The notes: a model not told the origin generated them from the letters alone. A stretch of 64,000 nt of DNA from Paenibacillus alvei DSM 29 (GCF_000293805.1 NZ_AMBZ01000002.1:209001-273000); one strand, 5' to 3'. Positions 10,223 through 19,538 are shown, numbered from the stretch's first letter. Program-made: numbers and translations.

Positions 10223-10981
10223 TTACTGCACTTTTGTGGGCTTATCTTTATCCCGCATCACTTTCCATGCAAATTTAGGCAGTGCCAGCATTCGCATGAA
10301 GCGCTTTGGCTCCTTGGCTAGACGATACAGCCATTCAATACGCAGCTTCTGTACCCACATTGGCGCTCGCTTAGCCTTTCCTGATATGACATCGAAGCTG
10401 CCCCCGACACCCATCATAAAAGGAACTTGAAGCTGATGACGATATTTTGCAATCCAAGGCTCCTGCGTATCAGCTCCACGAGCAACGAACAGCAAGTCAG
10501 GATTCGCCTCACGGATCTGTGCAACAACCTTTTCATCCTCATCGCTCTTAAAAAAGCCATCTCGATATCCGACAATGGAGATGGACGGATACTGCTCTTG
10601 CAACCGTTCCGCAGCTGCCTGAACTACATCAGGGGCAGCACCAAGCAAATATACTTTCCACTTGCGAAGCTCTCCCATCTTCATCAGCTCATGCAGAAGA
10701 TCGAAACCGGTCACTCGTTCAACTACTGGATCGCCGAATTTATTAGCTGCCCAGACAATGCCTGTTCCATCCGGAACGATCAGGTCTGCTTGCTTCATGA
10801 CGGCCATATTCTTATCATTCTCCAAGGCCGCCATCACCATGATGGGATTCGCTGTAATCACTTGAACCGAGCGGCCATTGTCAATATGATCAACAAGAAG
10901 CTTTACGGTATCTTCCATATTCAGCTTGGAAAATGGAATGCCGTAAATCGAAACTTTAGGTACATCCTTCATTTCTAACAT
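10223..10981 (-). CDS. tagA: TagA-type N-acetylmannosaminyltransferase
   Basis: A WecG/TagA/CpsF-family glycosyltransferase (GT26). It adds ManNAc from UDP-ManNAc to lipid-linked GlcNAc, the second step after TagO. Visible motifs include TANPIMVMAAL (candidate catalytic Thr), VPDGTGIVWA (candidate catalytic Asp) and the Gly-rich GVGGSFDVISGKAKRAP. The basic C-terminal tail is typical of membrane recruitment. The start is the ATG at 10979-10981, 8 bases after AAGGTGG; a GTG 12 bases upstream is the alternative. It begins 14 bases after the csaB stop, so the two are probably cotranscribed. Oddity: the usual GAPKQE signature appears as RGADTQE. UDP-ManNAc would come from the epimerase at 46830-47984. 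Confidence 0.9.
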   Translation of the reverse strand: MLEMKDVPKVSIYGIPFSKLNMEDTVKLLVDHIDNGRSVQVITANPIMVMAALENDKNMAVMKQADLIVPDGTGIVWAANKFGDPVVERVTGFDLLHELMKMGELRKWKVYLLGAAPDVVQAAAERLQEQYPSISIVGYRDGFFKSDEDEKVVAQIREANPDLLFVARGADTQEPWIAKYRHQLQVPFMMGVGGSFDVISGKAKRAPMWVQKLRIEWLYRLAKEPKRFMRMLALPKFAWKVMRDKDKPTKVQ

Positions 10982-10994
10982 ATCACAAACCACC

Positions 10995-12185
10995 TTACGC
11001 CTTATGACGCAGCCACTTCACAATTTGTTGCGCTGGCTGTTCTGCTTCTTGCTTCAATACAGTTATTGCTTCCTTATGATCCTTACGCCAGCCATCTACA
11101 TTATCGAGCAACTCACACATATAGGATGCAGCTCGAACCGCATCCAGCTTAGCTGTCGTCCCAATCGCCTTTTCATGGAGACGATGCAAAAACTGATCAA
11201 TCTTCGGATCATAAGAAATCCCTGCAAGCGGCACCTCTTGGGAGGCCGCATAAATGAGGGAATGCAATCGCATTCCAACCAGCACCCGGCATTGACTTAC
11301 TTCCCGCAGCATCGTTTGAGGGTGCTCAAGCGGAGCGCATAAGCTCATCACCGAGCCAGCCTCTGTAGCATTTGCAGATTGGCCGCCGCACAATCCATCT
11401 GCCTCCGGCACCATAGTCTCCAGCTTCTTCATGACATAACGGGAAGCTTCTTCATCACTTGCGCCGTGGAAAGGCAAGAACCGAAGATGGACATTCTGCA
11501 TTTGACTTAACTGAAGCAGCATATCGACAATCGAATCCATATCAGAGCGATCCTGATTCCAAAACCGGAGGGACACGCCCACATAAGGTCGTCCTGCCTC
11601 ATCAAATCCTTTTCCGTCATCAAGTTCGGATTTCTCACCTTGAGATGCCGGCAACCGAAGACCCATCACTGGATCAGGTACGACGTGGATATTATCTTGC
11701 CCTATTCCCATTCGCATTAACAGTTCTGCAGACTCACGATCACGTACCGAAACATACGCTGCACGGCTAAATACATGGCGAATGTACGGATAGAAGGACT
11801 CGCGATTGACAGGCCCAACTCCTTGCGAATAAATGAATGTCGGCTTGCGGAACCACTGTGCAAGTTTCAATACGCCCAAGTAATAAGGAATCGTCTTTGA
11901 ACTGGTGGCATCCTGAAGCAGGCTGCCACCGCCGCTAATCAAGGCATCGCTGCTGCGAATCGCACCGAGCAGGGCCCCGGGCTTCATTCGATGAACAGCT
12001 TGTACCCCATATAACCGAGATGTCGTTTCTGGATCACCCGATAATACAACTGGCTCGATTGCCGTGCCGGCTTCGTTACCAGCGCGTTCCAAGGCAGTCA
12101 AAATTGACAATAGAACCGCCTCGTCACCACTATTATTGAATCCGTAATATCCGGAAAGTACTATTCTTGTAGCTTTGGACGCCAT
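10995..12185 (-). CDS. csaB: Polysaccharide pyruvyl transferase CsaB
   Basis: It transfers the enolpyruvyl unit of phosphoenolpyruvate to ManNAc of the secondary cell wall polymer as a 4,6-ketal, creating the ligand for SLH domains. The 396 residues are a typical length. The N-terminus has the family glycine motif SGYYGFNNSGDEAVL, then ISGGGSLLQD and a C-terminal VGMRLHSLIYA with HxP-like context. The ATG at 12183-12185 is chosen because GAAAGGTG lies 9 bases upstream; a GTG inside that Shine-Dalgarno would add four residues. The start lies inside the end of the DUF5693 gene (25-base overlap), so translation is probably coupled. With tagA and tagO it forms the S-layer anchor pathway. Confidence 0.93.
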   Translation of the reverse strand: MASKATRIVLSGYYGFNNSGDEAVLLSILTALERAGNEAGTAIEPVVLSGDPETTSRLYGVQAVHRMKPGALLGAIRSSDALISGGGSLLQDATSSKTIPYYLGVLKLAQWFRKPTFIYSQGVGPVNRESFYPYIRHVFSRAAYVSVRDRESAELLMRMGIGQDNIHVVPDPVMGLRLPASQGEKSELDDGKGFDEAGRPYVGVSLRFWNQDRSDMDSIVDMLLQLSQMQNVHLRFLPFHGASDEEASRYVMKKLETMVPEADGLCGGQSANATEAGSVMSLCAPLEHPQTMLREVSQCRVLVGMRLHSLIYAASQEVPLAGISYDPKIDQFLHRLHEKAIGTTAKLDAVRAASYMCELLDNVDGWRKDHKEAITVLKQEAEQPAQQIVKWLRHKA

Positions 12186-14167
12186 GCATCCCAACACCTT
12201 TCAATGATAGTCCACACGAAAATGCCAATGATTCCGATAACGAGCCCCAGACCAAGTCCAAGAAGCGTACGAATCAACGAAATCATGACTGGCGTATGGA
12301 TATGCGCGAATGTATCTACCATAGACAATTGGCCGATAACCGCAATGATGAACGCATACAAAGCAATCCGATAACGGTAAGCTGCAAATGCTGCAACCAA
12401 GAATAAAGGATGCGCCATCAAAAATTCTTTATTTCGAGGTCGAACCCCTAACGTATTCTCAAGCAGAGAGCGGAACGATTTTTCAAAGGAAGAAACAGTT
12501 CCCGCATTCCCCGTACGGGATAGGTAGTACAACCCCACTACGCCCGCGACGCCTGCCGCAATGACCCACAACACCGTAATCGGCATTTTGAGCCAGCGAT
12601 TGGCTTCCTTCACTACGGAATCTCCACGGTAGAGGAAGATATACAAAGCAGTAAGGCCAATTGGAACGAAGTGCAGCAAGCTGACTCCGCGGAATTGATT
12701 CAATACAAGACTGTACGAAATATTGTTAAGCAATGCAATCACGAATGGGATAGCCATCAACGACAATAACGTCGTACGTAAGAACAGACCAACCGATTTG
12801 CTGAATCGTACCTTAAAGTTGACGATCGAAGGGCTCATATCTACTCTCCGAACGGCAAGCACCATAGCGATCGTCGGCGCGCTTATGGCAACCATAAGTG
12901 CAAGCAATTGCTCAAACAAGGCAGGTTTCAACACATACATTCCTGCGCTTCCGATTAAGCCTAGCACGAAAGCTGGAAGCATGACATACGGTACAAAATA
13001 AGAGATCATCAGCGCGATCAACGCTACACTGCCAATAACGACAATGATTTTCGCAATTTTCTGCCAGGAAGCATCGTAAACCGTAAATGGCTCCGCAGTG
13101 CCCAATGTAAATCCATTCTTTTCAATCGATGCAACTGCATCCCCAGGTGCCTTCAAGGTGTGAATCAAATTATCTATCGAAGTCACAATTTCAGACTTCT
13201 TTACATCTTTCTTAACAGCCGAGTTTAAATAAATCATACGAATATTGCGATCCTTCGTCGCAAGTGAGAAACGATCAGCCAACACATCAATATCATTGAA
13301 CGATTCCTGATCATTAATCGAATGCAAACGTACCACATTATATTTCGTCAAATAAGCCAGCTTGTTCATGCCCTGCTGCGGCTTTTTCAAGCCTTCAATG
13401 GCAGCAATCCCAATGTTGTGCTTATTCAACAGATCAGCAAATCCCGCCAAACTATTTTTCTCTGGATCATCATTAAAGCCTTTAACCGCATCCCCATCGA
13501 ACAAAATGCGAGTCACACCTAAAGAATTATAATATTGCAGCAGTTCATCCATTTGCTCCTGAACATACTCCGAGCTGTCGGACAAACGCGGCATAATGGC
13601 AAATCCTTTATCCACCAGCATCTGAATCGTGATTGGATCCTGCGGCATCGATTTCATCACTGCGGATTCAACTGGAGTTTCCAAAATCAATCCATTGCGT
13701 CCCTCGAACTGCCACGCACGAACCTCTACACCCAAACGAAGAAAAGTCTTCTCAATCATCGGAGAAAGCTTCTGTTCATTCTCAGCTGATGTGAACAAAA
13801 GATATGTATAATTCTCATTTAATGGCGGGAGCTTCTTTTGCAAAGTTGCCGCATCGTTGGAATTATAAATCAACACTTTGCGTGCTGACTTCAAGTCCGA
13901 CAAATTACTCTCGAACAGCGCCATCGTGTGCACGCCAGCATCTTTTAGCCGTCCCAACTGCTCATCGATAAACTCATTTGGCTTAGCCATTAGCCCAGAC
14001 ATATCAACCAAATTACGATAATTGAATACAATTTCAACCTTGTTCGCCGACTGCTCTGTCTGTACCCGCTGCACGGCTACTGGAATAGCGGCTACTAATC
14101 CGACAATAGCTACGAGCCATAGCCATTTTTTCATATGTCGGTTCCATTTCTCTACCTGTTGAAACAC
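12161..14167 (-). CDS. DUF5693 family multi-pass membrane protein in the cell wall polymer locus
   Basis: 668 residues from a GTG preceded by GGAGG at 7 bases. One N-terminal transmembrane segment leads into a roughly 330-residue extracytoplasmic region, folded like a TIM-barrel or polysaccharide-deacetylase-like domain (MARLSDSSEYVQ, ILFDGDAVKGF). About nine C-terminal transmembrane helices follow. The family regularly sits immediately upstream of csaB in Paenibacillaceae, and here the two genes overlap. That context suggests a role in moving, polymerising or modifying the polymer, for example as a flippase or polymerase partner. This is inference; no catalytic residues can be assigned. Confidence 0.8.
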   Translation of the reverse strand: MFQQVEKWNRHMKKWLWLVAIVGLVAAIPVAVQRVQTEQSANKVEIVFNYRNLVDMSGLMAKPNEFIDEQLGRLKDAGVHTMALFESNLSDLKSARKVLIYNSNDAATLQKKLPPLNENYTYLLFTSAENEQKLSPMIEKTFLRLGVEVRAWQFEGRNGLILETPVESAVMKSMPQDPITIQMLVDKGFAIMPRLSDSSEYVQEQMDELLQYYNSLGVTRILFDGDAVKGFNDDPEKNSLAGFADLLNKHNIGIAAIEGLKKPQQGMNKLAYLTKYNVVRLHSINDQESFNDIDVLADRFSLATKDRNIRMIYLNSAVKKDVKKSEIVTSIDNLIHTLKAPGDAVASIEKNGFTLGTAEPFTVYDASWQKIAKIIVVIGSVALIALMISYFVPYVMLPAFVLGLIGSAGMYVLKPALFEQLLALMVAISAPTIAMVLAVRRVDMSPSIVNFKVRFSKSVGLFLRTTLLSLMAIPFVIALLNNISYSLVLNQFRGVSLLHFVPIGLTALYIFLYRGDSVVKEANRWLKMPITVLWVIAAGVAGVVGLYYLSRTGNAGTVSSFEKSFRSLLENTLGVRPRNKEFLMAHPLFLVAAFAAYRYRIALYAFIIAVIGQLSMVDTFAHIHTPVMISLIRTLLGLGLGLVIGIIGIFVWTIIERCWDAWRPKLQE

Positions 14168-14359
14168 TTGTTTCCCTCCTTAAGCCATTCCGAATACGTT
14201 GTACGCGAGTCACCGCAATATTGTGGCATGCTTCGATTGTTCGATGAGTTCCGAGTCTATTCGACACGGCCGACACGCATCTGATCATCAGCTGCAGTTA
14301 TCCTTAGAATAACCGAACTGCGCTTCATTCATTGCAACAAAACCCGCGTAATTTGTATT

Positions 14360-14791
14360 CTATTCTCGATCCGACAATGCAAACATCAATTCACCTTCAG
14401 CTACGACCTTATCTCCTACCTTTGCTGTTGCCTGTCCTTTCCCAATCGTACCCTTCAATCGTGTGATTTCTACTGTTAGTGTCAGTGTGTCACCCGGCAC
14501 GACTTGACCACGAAAACGGAAATTATCAATTCCAGCAAAAAAGGCAAGCTTCCCTTGATTCTGCTCCATTTTCAACATAGCAACCGCACCTACCTGTGCA
14601 AGCGCTTCAACAATCAGAACTCCCGGCATAACCGGATAACCTGGAAAGTGGCCTGCAAAATGCGGTTCGTTCATCGTTACATTCTTAATTCCGACGGCAC
14701 GTTTACCTTCTTCTACTTCAAGAATGCGATCAACGAGCAGGAATGGATAACGATGCGGAATAATTTCCTGAATTTGTTCAATGGATAACAT
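14360..14791 (-). CDS. fabZ: 3-hydroxyacyl-[acyl-carrier-protein] dehydratase FabZ
   Basis: Hot-dog fold dehydratase of type II fatty acid synthesis, converting 3-hydroxyacyl-ACP to trans-2-enoyl-ACP in the cytosol. Its 143 residues are the normal length. The N-terminal [11 protein letters not shown] and the catalytic pair are present: His in [13 protein letters not shown] and Glu in [10 protein letters not shown]. The start ATG follows a GAGGAG-type Shine-Dalgarno. It stands alone between the pgsA tail region and the envelope locus, as in other Bacillales where it follows mbl and flhOP. Confidence 0.96.
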   Translation of the reverse strand: MLSIEQIQEIIPHRYPFLLVDRILEVEEGKRAVGIKNVTMNEPHFAGHFPGYPVMPGVLIVEALAQVGAVAMLKMEQNQGKLAFFAGIDNFRFRGQVVPGDTLTLTVEITRLKGTIGKGQATAKVGDKVVAEGELMFALSDRE

Positions 14792-14894
14792 GGTGACTTA
14801 CTCCTCTCTTCCTATACGTATATTACGGCAGCTATACGTCAATAACTAAGATCATCCTTCATGACTGCAGGCTTGAAGGTTGAGATAAGGGGCT

Positions 14895-14920
14895 CCTCTT
14901 ACAGCTATTGCTGTCAGAGG
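14895..14920. terminator. Hairpin between pgsA and fabZ
   Basis: CCTCTTACAGC and GCTGTCAGAGG pair around TATT with one mismatch, and are embedded in a direct repeat of AGGGGCTC-CTCTT. U-runs are poor on both strands. It lies downstream of pgsA and may end that transcript. Confidence 0.4.
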
Positions 14921-15073
14921 GGCTCTCTTCTTAAAATCAGAATGCACAACTTCTATCAATGTCATTCTGCTGCAACATAAGTTGCCCTCCTTACATGACG
15001 CCATAGCACATCATAACAAGCCGTAGCCAATGTAAAGATTTTCAACCCTTCACAGTCAACAAACCTATTCCCC

Positions 15074-15613
15074 TCACAAACGATTTGAGATCTCATTTTC
15101 GACTTCTATCTTGCGATTAATTCGAATAAACAAGAGCGCGTACATAAACGATGTGATAAATGAAAATAGGATTACCGCCCATAACAGTTGGACTGCATAA
15201 TTCCATTGGAAGTAGACGAACAGAATCGCGATATAATAGAAGACTGTCGTCAATTTCCCCATCCAATTAGCTGGAACTGTTTTCTTTCCTTTAAAATGAA
15301 ATAAAGCTGAGCACGCAATCATTCCTGCATCACGAATCAGCATCGCTACCGCAGCCGTCCAGGGCATATCTCCAGACCACAGCAAAGAAAACATGACGGT
15401 CAACATCATTAGCTTATCTGCCAATGGATCCAGCATCATGCCGATATTTGTTACTAAATTATACTTGCGTGCGATATACCCGTCCATAATATCAGTCAGT
15501 CCGGCCAGCAGCCAGACACCGAATGCAGCGTACCGCTCACCGATGAAGAACAAAGCCATATAAACGGGGATGAGAACGAATCGAAACATCGTTAACATAT
15601 TCGGTAAATTCAA
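15074..15613 (-). CDS. pgsA: Phosphatidylglycerophosphate synthase PgsA-like CDP-alcohol phosphatidyltransferase
   Basis: Integral membrane enzyme joining CDP-diacylglycerol and glycerol-3-phosphate to phosphatidylglycerophosphate, precursor of phosphatidylglycerol and cardiolipin. The class-defining motif D-x2-DG-x2-AR-x8-G-x3-D-x3-D is complete (DIMDGYIAR ... MMLDPLAD). Five to six transmembrane helices are visible in 179 residues. The TTG at 15611-15613 is chosen because it yields the canonical N-terminus (M)NLPNMLT and has a G-rich Shine-Dalgarno 8 bases away; a TTG two codons upstream is possible. Related CDP-alcohol transferases (cardiolipin or PS synthases) are alternatives. It is not part of an obvious operon. 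Confidence 0.8.
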   Translation of the reverse strand: MNLPNMLTMFRFVLIPVYMALFFIGERYAAFGVWLLAGLTDIMDGYIARKYNLVTNIGMMLDPLADKLMMLTVMFSLLWSGDMPWTAAVAMLIRDAGMIACSALFHFKGKKTVPANWMGKLTTVFYYIAILFVYFQWNYAVQLLWAVILFSFITSFMYALLFIRINRKIEVENEISNRL

Positions 15614-15767
15614 CCTCAAAACCCCCAGTTCCCCCCATTTTCAATGTTCCTCCAACTCATTATACATGCCCCAAAACAAAAATGAAACTTTATAGCCTGG
15701 TACAGGAGGTCAAAAGCCCCTCAAGAAATAATCGATCACTGCCTTCTTCTTTTCCTTCGCCTTACGC

Positions 15768-15795
15768 ACAAAAAAATCCCCACAAAGTGGGGATT
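15768..15795 (-). terminator. Terminator of the mbl-flhO-flhP-epuA unit
   Basis: Perfect nine-base arms AATCCCCAC/GTGGGGATT with a three-base loop, followed on the minus strand by seven T, directly after the stop of the 153-residue EpuA-like gene. Confidence 0.93.
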
Positions 15796-15798
15796 CCC

Positions 15799-16260
15799 TT
15801 AACCGAACACAAGTTGGAACAAATGTGTCCATGTATTGACGTTCAGTGCATCTGCAACAGAACCCTTGCCTAGCACGACAAATCCGGCTACCATTCCGCC
15901 GAACGTAGCTAGCACGCATAATAGTGGGACAATGGCCAGTCGAAAAATCCACTTGCCTGCCTTAGAATGGCGAACCGGTTCCTGCTTAGGTTCCGGCTCT
16001 TGCTCAGAGGCTGTCTGAGCAGCCTCCTTGCCCTTGCGCAGACGCTGCTTGCGCCGCTCTTCGAATACAGGCTGCTGAGCAGGCTTGCCAGCTACCGGCA
16101 ACTCTAAATGATCGTCGGTTTCGGTCTTCACCTTCGTCTCCCCGTCCTCGTGTTCGGAGCTGGAATGAGGACGATGCAGACGCGCTAACGATATATCCTG
16201 TTGCAGCGGCTCATACTCATAATCGAGCAGCTTCTTGTTTTTCTCTTCTTGGTCACTCAT
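15799..16260 (-). CDS. EpuA-like single-pass membrane protein (annotated in relatives as RNA polymerase beta-type subunit)
   Basis: 153 residues. A long, highly charged cytoplasmic stretch rich in Glu/Lys/Gln (about residues 1-105) is followed by one transmembrane helix and a short tail containing GKGSVADALNVNTWTHLFQLV. That tail resembles the EpuA family found downstream of mbl/flhOP or murA in Firmicutes and often labelled DNA-directed RNA polymerase subunit beta, a label without clear functional support. It starts 17 bases after the flhP stop with a GGGTGAGAT Shine-Dalgarno, and the operon terminator follows. The role is unknown; the context links it to envelope or flagellar genes. Confidence 0.65.
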   Translation of the reverse strand: MSDQEEKNKKLLDYEYEPLQQDISLARLHRPHSSSEHEDGETKVKTETDDHLELPVAGKPAQQPVFEERRKQRLRKGKEAAQTASEQEPEPKQEPVRHSKAGKWIFRLAIVPLLCVLATFGGMVAGFVVLGKGSVADALNVNTWTHLFQLVFG

Positions 16261-16277
16261 TATCTCACCCGCTTCGT

Positions 16278-17102
16278 TTACGCGCGAAGGTTATTCGCCA
16301 GCCCCCACATCGCGTCTCCGGAAGTCAATGCACGAGCGGACATCTGATACGCACGCTGCGCTTGAATTAAATCGTTCATCTCATCGATCAGCGATACATT
16401 CGATTGCTCAATCATACCTTGTCGAACGTGAACAGTTTGATTTTCCGTCAGATCAAGATCCTCAACGACTGCATTTCGGTTCATGTTAGGGGCCATTACG
16501 TAATAATTGTTCTCTGTCTGTGTCAGGAGCTCTGGGCTGATTGGCTTCACAACCTTCAGCGTAGCAATCGGATTTGGAATCGCCACTATGCCATTCTTCG
16601 TCACGAATACTTGCCCCTTGTCATTCACCTGTATCTCTTGATCCGGAGCAATTCGAATCTCTGCACCGTCTTTATCTAATACCTTATCGCCTTGGGCCGT
16701 TACCAGCACCTTTTCATTCGAAGCCGGATCTATCGTATAATGGAAGGCTCCTTCTCGTATCCAAGCAGACTGGCCATTCGTCAGTCCGATCTCGAATAGC
16801 GCATTGCCTTCAAGCGCAAAGTCAGTGCTCACACCCGTCTGCTTTAGTGAACCTTGTGAGAAATCACGGCCCATTGCAGTCAATCGTGCCCCGTAGCCAA
16901 GCGTGTATCCCATTGGAGTTGCTCTTCCTGGCTGACGGTAATCTTTATCATGTTGTCTTACATTTGTAAGTACATCGGCAAATGTAGCGGACTTGCGCTT
17001 ATAACCATTTGTATTCAAATTCGCCATATTGTCTGCGACGATATCCAGCTTACGCTGAATGCCATTCATGGACGTAGCTGCAGAAATCATAGACTGGTTC
17101 AT
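16278..17102 (-). CDS. flhP: Flagellar hook-basal body protein FlhP
   Basis: FlgF/FlgG-type rod or hook-basal body protein, 274 residues. The N-terminal rod motif (SMISAATSMNGIQRKLDIVADNMAN with NTNGYK) and the C-terminal Flg_bbr segment (VRQGMIEQSNVSL ... LIQAQRAYQMSARAL) are both complete. In Bacillus the second such gene after mbl is flhP, and the order here is the same. AGGAGG lies upstream of its ATG; the gap from flhO is 23 bases. It is exported by the flagellar type III system, so no signal peptide is expected. FlgG is the nearest alternative label. Confidence 0.85.
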   Translation of the reverse strand: MNQSMISAATSMNGIQRKLDIVADNMANLNTNGYKRKSATFADVLTNVRQHDKDYRQPGRATPMGYTLGYGARLTAMGRDFSQGSLKQTGVSTDFALEGNALFEIGLTNGQSAWIREGAFHYTIDPASNEKVLVTAQGDKVLDKDGAEIRIAPDQEIQVNDKGQVFVTKNGIVAIPNPIATLKVVKPISPELLTQTENNYYVMAPNMNRNAVVEDLDLTENQTVHVRQGMIEQSNVSLIDEMNDLIQAQRAYQMSARALTSGDAMWGLANNLRA

Positions 17103-17125
17103 ATCGTTCCTCCTATTCTAAGCGC

Positions 17126-18007
17126 TTAGACGCGCCCTACCTCATTGACCGTCTTGTCCAGCGTCTTATCATAGAATTGTACGACTTTCTGATTCGCCTC
17201 ATAGGCACGGAAGGCCGTCATCATGTCCGCCATCGATTGGGTCGGATCTACATTGGAACGTTCTAGATAACCTTGCTGTACTTGCACCTGCTTCTGATCT
17301 TCCGCTGTCCATGCGATCGCGGTTGCTTGGCCAGCGCCCGCTGCATCTAGGCGGAAACGCCCATTACCTGTTCGAATCAACATATTCGGGTTCTCAATGC
17401 GAGAAACGAGCAGATCTGCTCCCACTATCGGAGTTCCTGTATGTACATTGTACATTCTCCCTGCATCATTAACCTTTACATCATCCAGAGATACAATGGC
17501 TGGCAATACAATAGGCGCCTGATTCCGGTTCAACACAAGCGCTCCGTCTGCCGTCGTCAGCTCATGACGCTCGTTTAATCGAAAATGGCCATCCCGCGTA
17601 AAACGCACCTCGTTGCCTTCCCGCACTGTAAAGAAGGCTTCTGGCTTATACACAACATTGCCTTGCCCATCTCTTCCTTTGCCTGAAGCGTCAAAAGCAA
17701 CGCCCGGAACACTTAAATCTGTAAGCAGCGCAAAATCACCGGATTGGTTCGTCTGCATCAGATCCCCTTGATTGAACAGCATGCGGCTCTCTTCCGCAAA
17801 AACACCGGTATTCAAACGGCCAATGGTTCGTCCTGATCCTTGATCGCCACCCATTAAGGACAGCATCATTTCAGGAAATGAATGTACAGCTCCTGTTACC
17901 GACTTGTATCCAGGAGTATTGATATTGGTCATATTATTCGTAACCGTATCATGTCTCCGCTGCTGGGTCATCATGCCCGATGCAGCCGTATATAACCCTC
18001 TAATCAT
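17126..18007 (-). CDS. flhO: Flagellar hook-basal body protein FlhO
   Basis: 293 residues. The N-terminus IRGLYTAASGMMTQQRRHD followed by NNMTNINTPGYKS is the flagellar rod signature. The C-terminus has the conserved LERSNVDPTQSMADMMTAF segment and a coiled-coil-forming tail. Central D1-like beta domain is present. It is located between mbl and flhP, as in Bacillus subtilis mbl-flhO-flhP, and starts with ATG behind GGGAGGAAG. Probably part of the flagellar rod; swarming P. alvei needs a full flagellar apparatus. Confidence 0.86.
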   Translation of the reverse strand: MIRGLYTAASGMMTQQRRHDTVTNNMTNINTPGYKSVTGAVHSFPEMMLSLMGGDQGSGRTIGRLNTGVFAEESRMLFNQGDLMQTNQSGDFALLTDLSVPGVAFDASGKGRDGQGNVVYKPEAFFTVREGNEVRFTRDGHFRLNERHELTTADGALVLNRNQAPIVLPAIVSLDDVKVNDAGRMYNVHTGTPIVGADLLVSRIENPNMLIRTGNGRFRLDAAGAGQATAIAWTAEDQKQVQVQQGYLERSNVDPTQSMADMMTAFRAYEANQKVVQFYDKTLDKTVNEVGRV

Positions 18008-18052
18008 GTCGCTTCCTCCCGATCTATCAAAGCATATACTTTGTATATCGGA

Positions 18053-19051
18053 TTACACGAATGATTTCTTAACGACCTTATCCAAATTGTCCAGCATAAT
18101 TCCTGTACCCTTCACGACACAATGCATCGGATCTTCGGCTATAAGCACTGGTACCTTCAGTTCATCTGCCATTAGCTCGTCCAATCCGTCAAGAAGTGCT
18201 CCGCCGCCAGTCAAAATGACGCCGCGATCGATAATATCCGCCGACAGTTCCGGCGGTGTCCGTTCCAATACCGATTTCGCAGCCGCGATAATCGACGAGA
18301 TTGGATCCCACAAGGCTTCACGAACTTCATCGGATGTGATTGTAACCGTGTATGGAAGGCCAGATACCATGTCACGCCCACGAATATCCATTTCCCGTTG
18401 TCCACCTTCGCGCACCGTTCCGATGTTGATCTTAATATCTTCAGATGTACGCTCCCCAATCAACAACTTATACTTAGACTTAATATATTTCATGATGGAG
18501 CTGTCGAACTTGTCCCCAGCAATTTTAATAGAAGAGGCGGTAACGATGTCTCCCATGGACAATACCGCCACGTCTGTCGTTCCGCCGCCGATGTCAACAA
18601 CCATATTGCCGCTTGGTTGGAAAATATCCATCCCTGCGCCAATTGCCGCCGCCTTCGGTTCTTCTTCCAAGAAAACATCCTTGGCACCGCTCTTCTCAGC
18701 CGCTTCACGAATTGCCTTCTGTTCAACAGAAGTAATGTTCGTCGGCGCGCAAATTAGAATTCGTGGATGCGAGTACCATTTGCGACCGCCGACTCGTGAA
18801 ATAAAGTGCTTCAGCATTGCTTCCGTTACCTCGAAGTCAGCAATGACTCCGTCTCTAAGCGGGCGTATAGGGACAATATTACCTGGTGTCCGTCCAACCA
18901 TTCTATGGGCTTCTTCACCCACGGCGAGGACTCGCTTTGAATCGCTTTCGATTGCTACAACCGAAGGCTCGTTCAAGACGACCCCCTTCCCCTTGACATG
19001 GATGAGAACGTTCGCCGTTCCCAAGTCGATTCCAATATCCTTGCTAAGCAT
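18053..19051 (-). CDS. mbl: Rod-shape determining protein Mbl (MreB-like actin)
   Basis: Bacterial actin homologue that organises lateral wall synthesis. ATP-binding motifs DIGIDLGTANVLI, DIGGGTTDVAVLSMG and ILTGGGALLDGLD are in the usual places. Start chosen at the ATG giving MLSKDIGIDLG, preceded by GTGGAGG at 11 bases, hence 332 residues, close to B. subtilis Mbl; an ATG 24 bases upstream lacks a Shine-Dalgarno. Its neighbours spoIIID upstream and flhO-flhP downstream identify it as mbl and not mreB or mreBH. Confidence 0.93.
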   Translation of the reverse strand: MLSKDIGIDLGTANVLIHVKGKGVVLNEPSVVAIESDSKRVLAVGEEAHRMVGRTPGNIVPIRPLRDGVIADFEVTEAMLKHFISRVGGRKWYSHPRILICAPTNITSVEQKAIREAAEKSGAKDVFLEEEPKAAAIGAGMDIFQPSGNMVVDIGGGTTDVAVLSMGDIVTASSIKIAGDKFDSSIMKYIKSKYKLLIGERTSEDIKINIGTVREGGQREMDIRGRDMVSGLPYTVTITSDEVREALWDPISSIIAAAKSVLERTPPELSADIIDRGVILTGGGALLDGLDELMADELKVPVLIAEDPMHCVVKGTGIMLDNLDKVVKKSFV

Positions 19052-19236
19052 AAGTTCGAGAGCCTCCACATTCATTTTTCATGTCCAAATCGAGAAATTA
19101 CGACCGTTTTCTGCAAAATATTTACTCATCGTTTACCATATCATACTTTCTCTGCTACGTTCAATGACAGATTGGAAGGCAGCTCACATTTTAAAAAGTT
19201 ATTGGAATGGGGTGGGGAGTTAGGATTTACCGGCCG

Positions 19237-19506
19237 TCATGACCTCACGTTTTTTGAAGTGGTTTTCTTATATTTTATCTTCGTTGCTTCCCCACCACGC
19301 AAGTGACGAACGGACTTATGATATTCGAGAATGTGCTTCACCTGATCAGCCAAATCGGGATTGATCTCAGGCAGCCGTTCGGTCAAATCTTTGTGCACCG
19401 TGCTTTTGGACACGCCGAACTCTTTGGCGATAGTACGAACCGTATGCTTCGTTTCGACGATGCAGCGGCCGATTTTGATGGTCCGTTCTTTGATGTAGTC
19501 GTGCAC
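19237..19506 (-). CDS. spoIIID: Sporulation transcription factor SpoIIID
   Basis: Small DNA-binding regulator of mother-cell gene expression in the sigma-E regulon. The 89 residues contain a helix-turn-helix (TVRTIAKEFGVSKSTVHKDL, residues about 23-42) and the basic C-terminal region that also contacts DNA. It begins with GTG at 19504-19506 behind GGGAGG. A sigma-E-like promoter lies just upstream (19539-19566). Gene order spoIIQ-spoIIID-mbl is the Bacillales norm. Confidence 0.96.
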   Translation of the reverse strand: MHDYIKERTIKIGRCIVETKHTVRTIAKEFGVSKSTVHKDLTERLPEINPDLADQVKHILEYHKSVRHLRGGEATKIKYKKTTSKNVRS

Positions 19507-19538
19507 GTTCCCGCCTCCCTACTCGGTTTAATTGGTAC

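Noticed and set aside
17904-19223. 439-codon plus-strand open frame opposite mbl
   Set aside because: Exact antisense of mbl and the start of flhO; Ser/Ile/Pro-rich composition mirrors the mbl codons.
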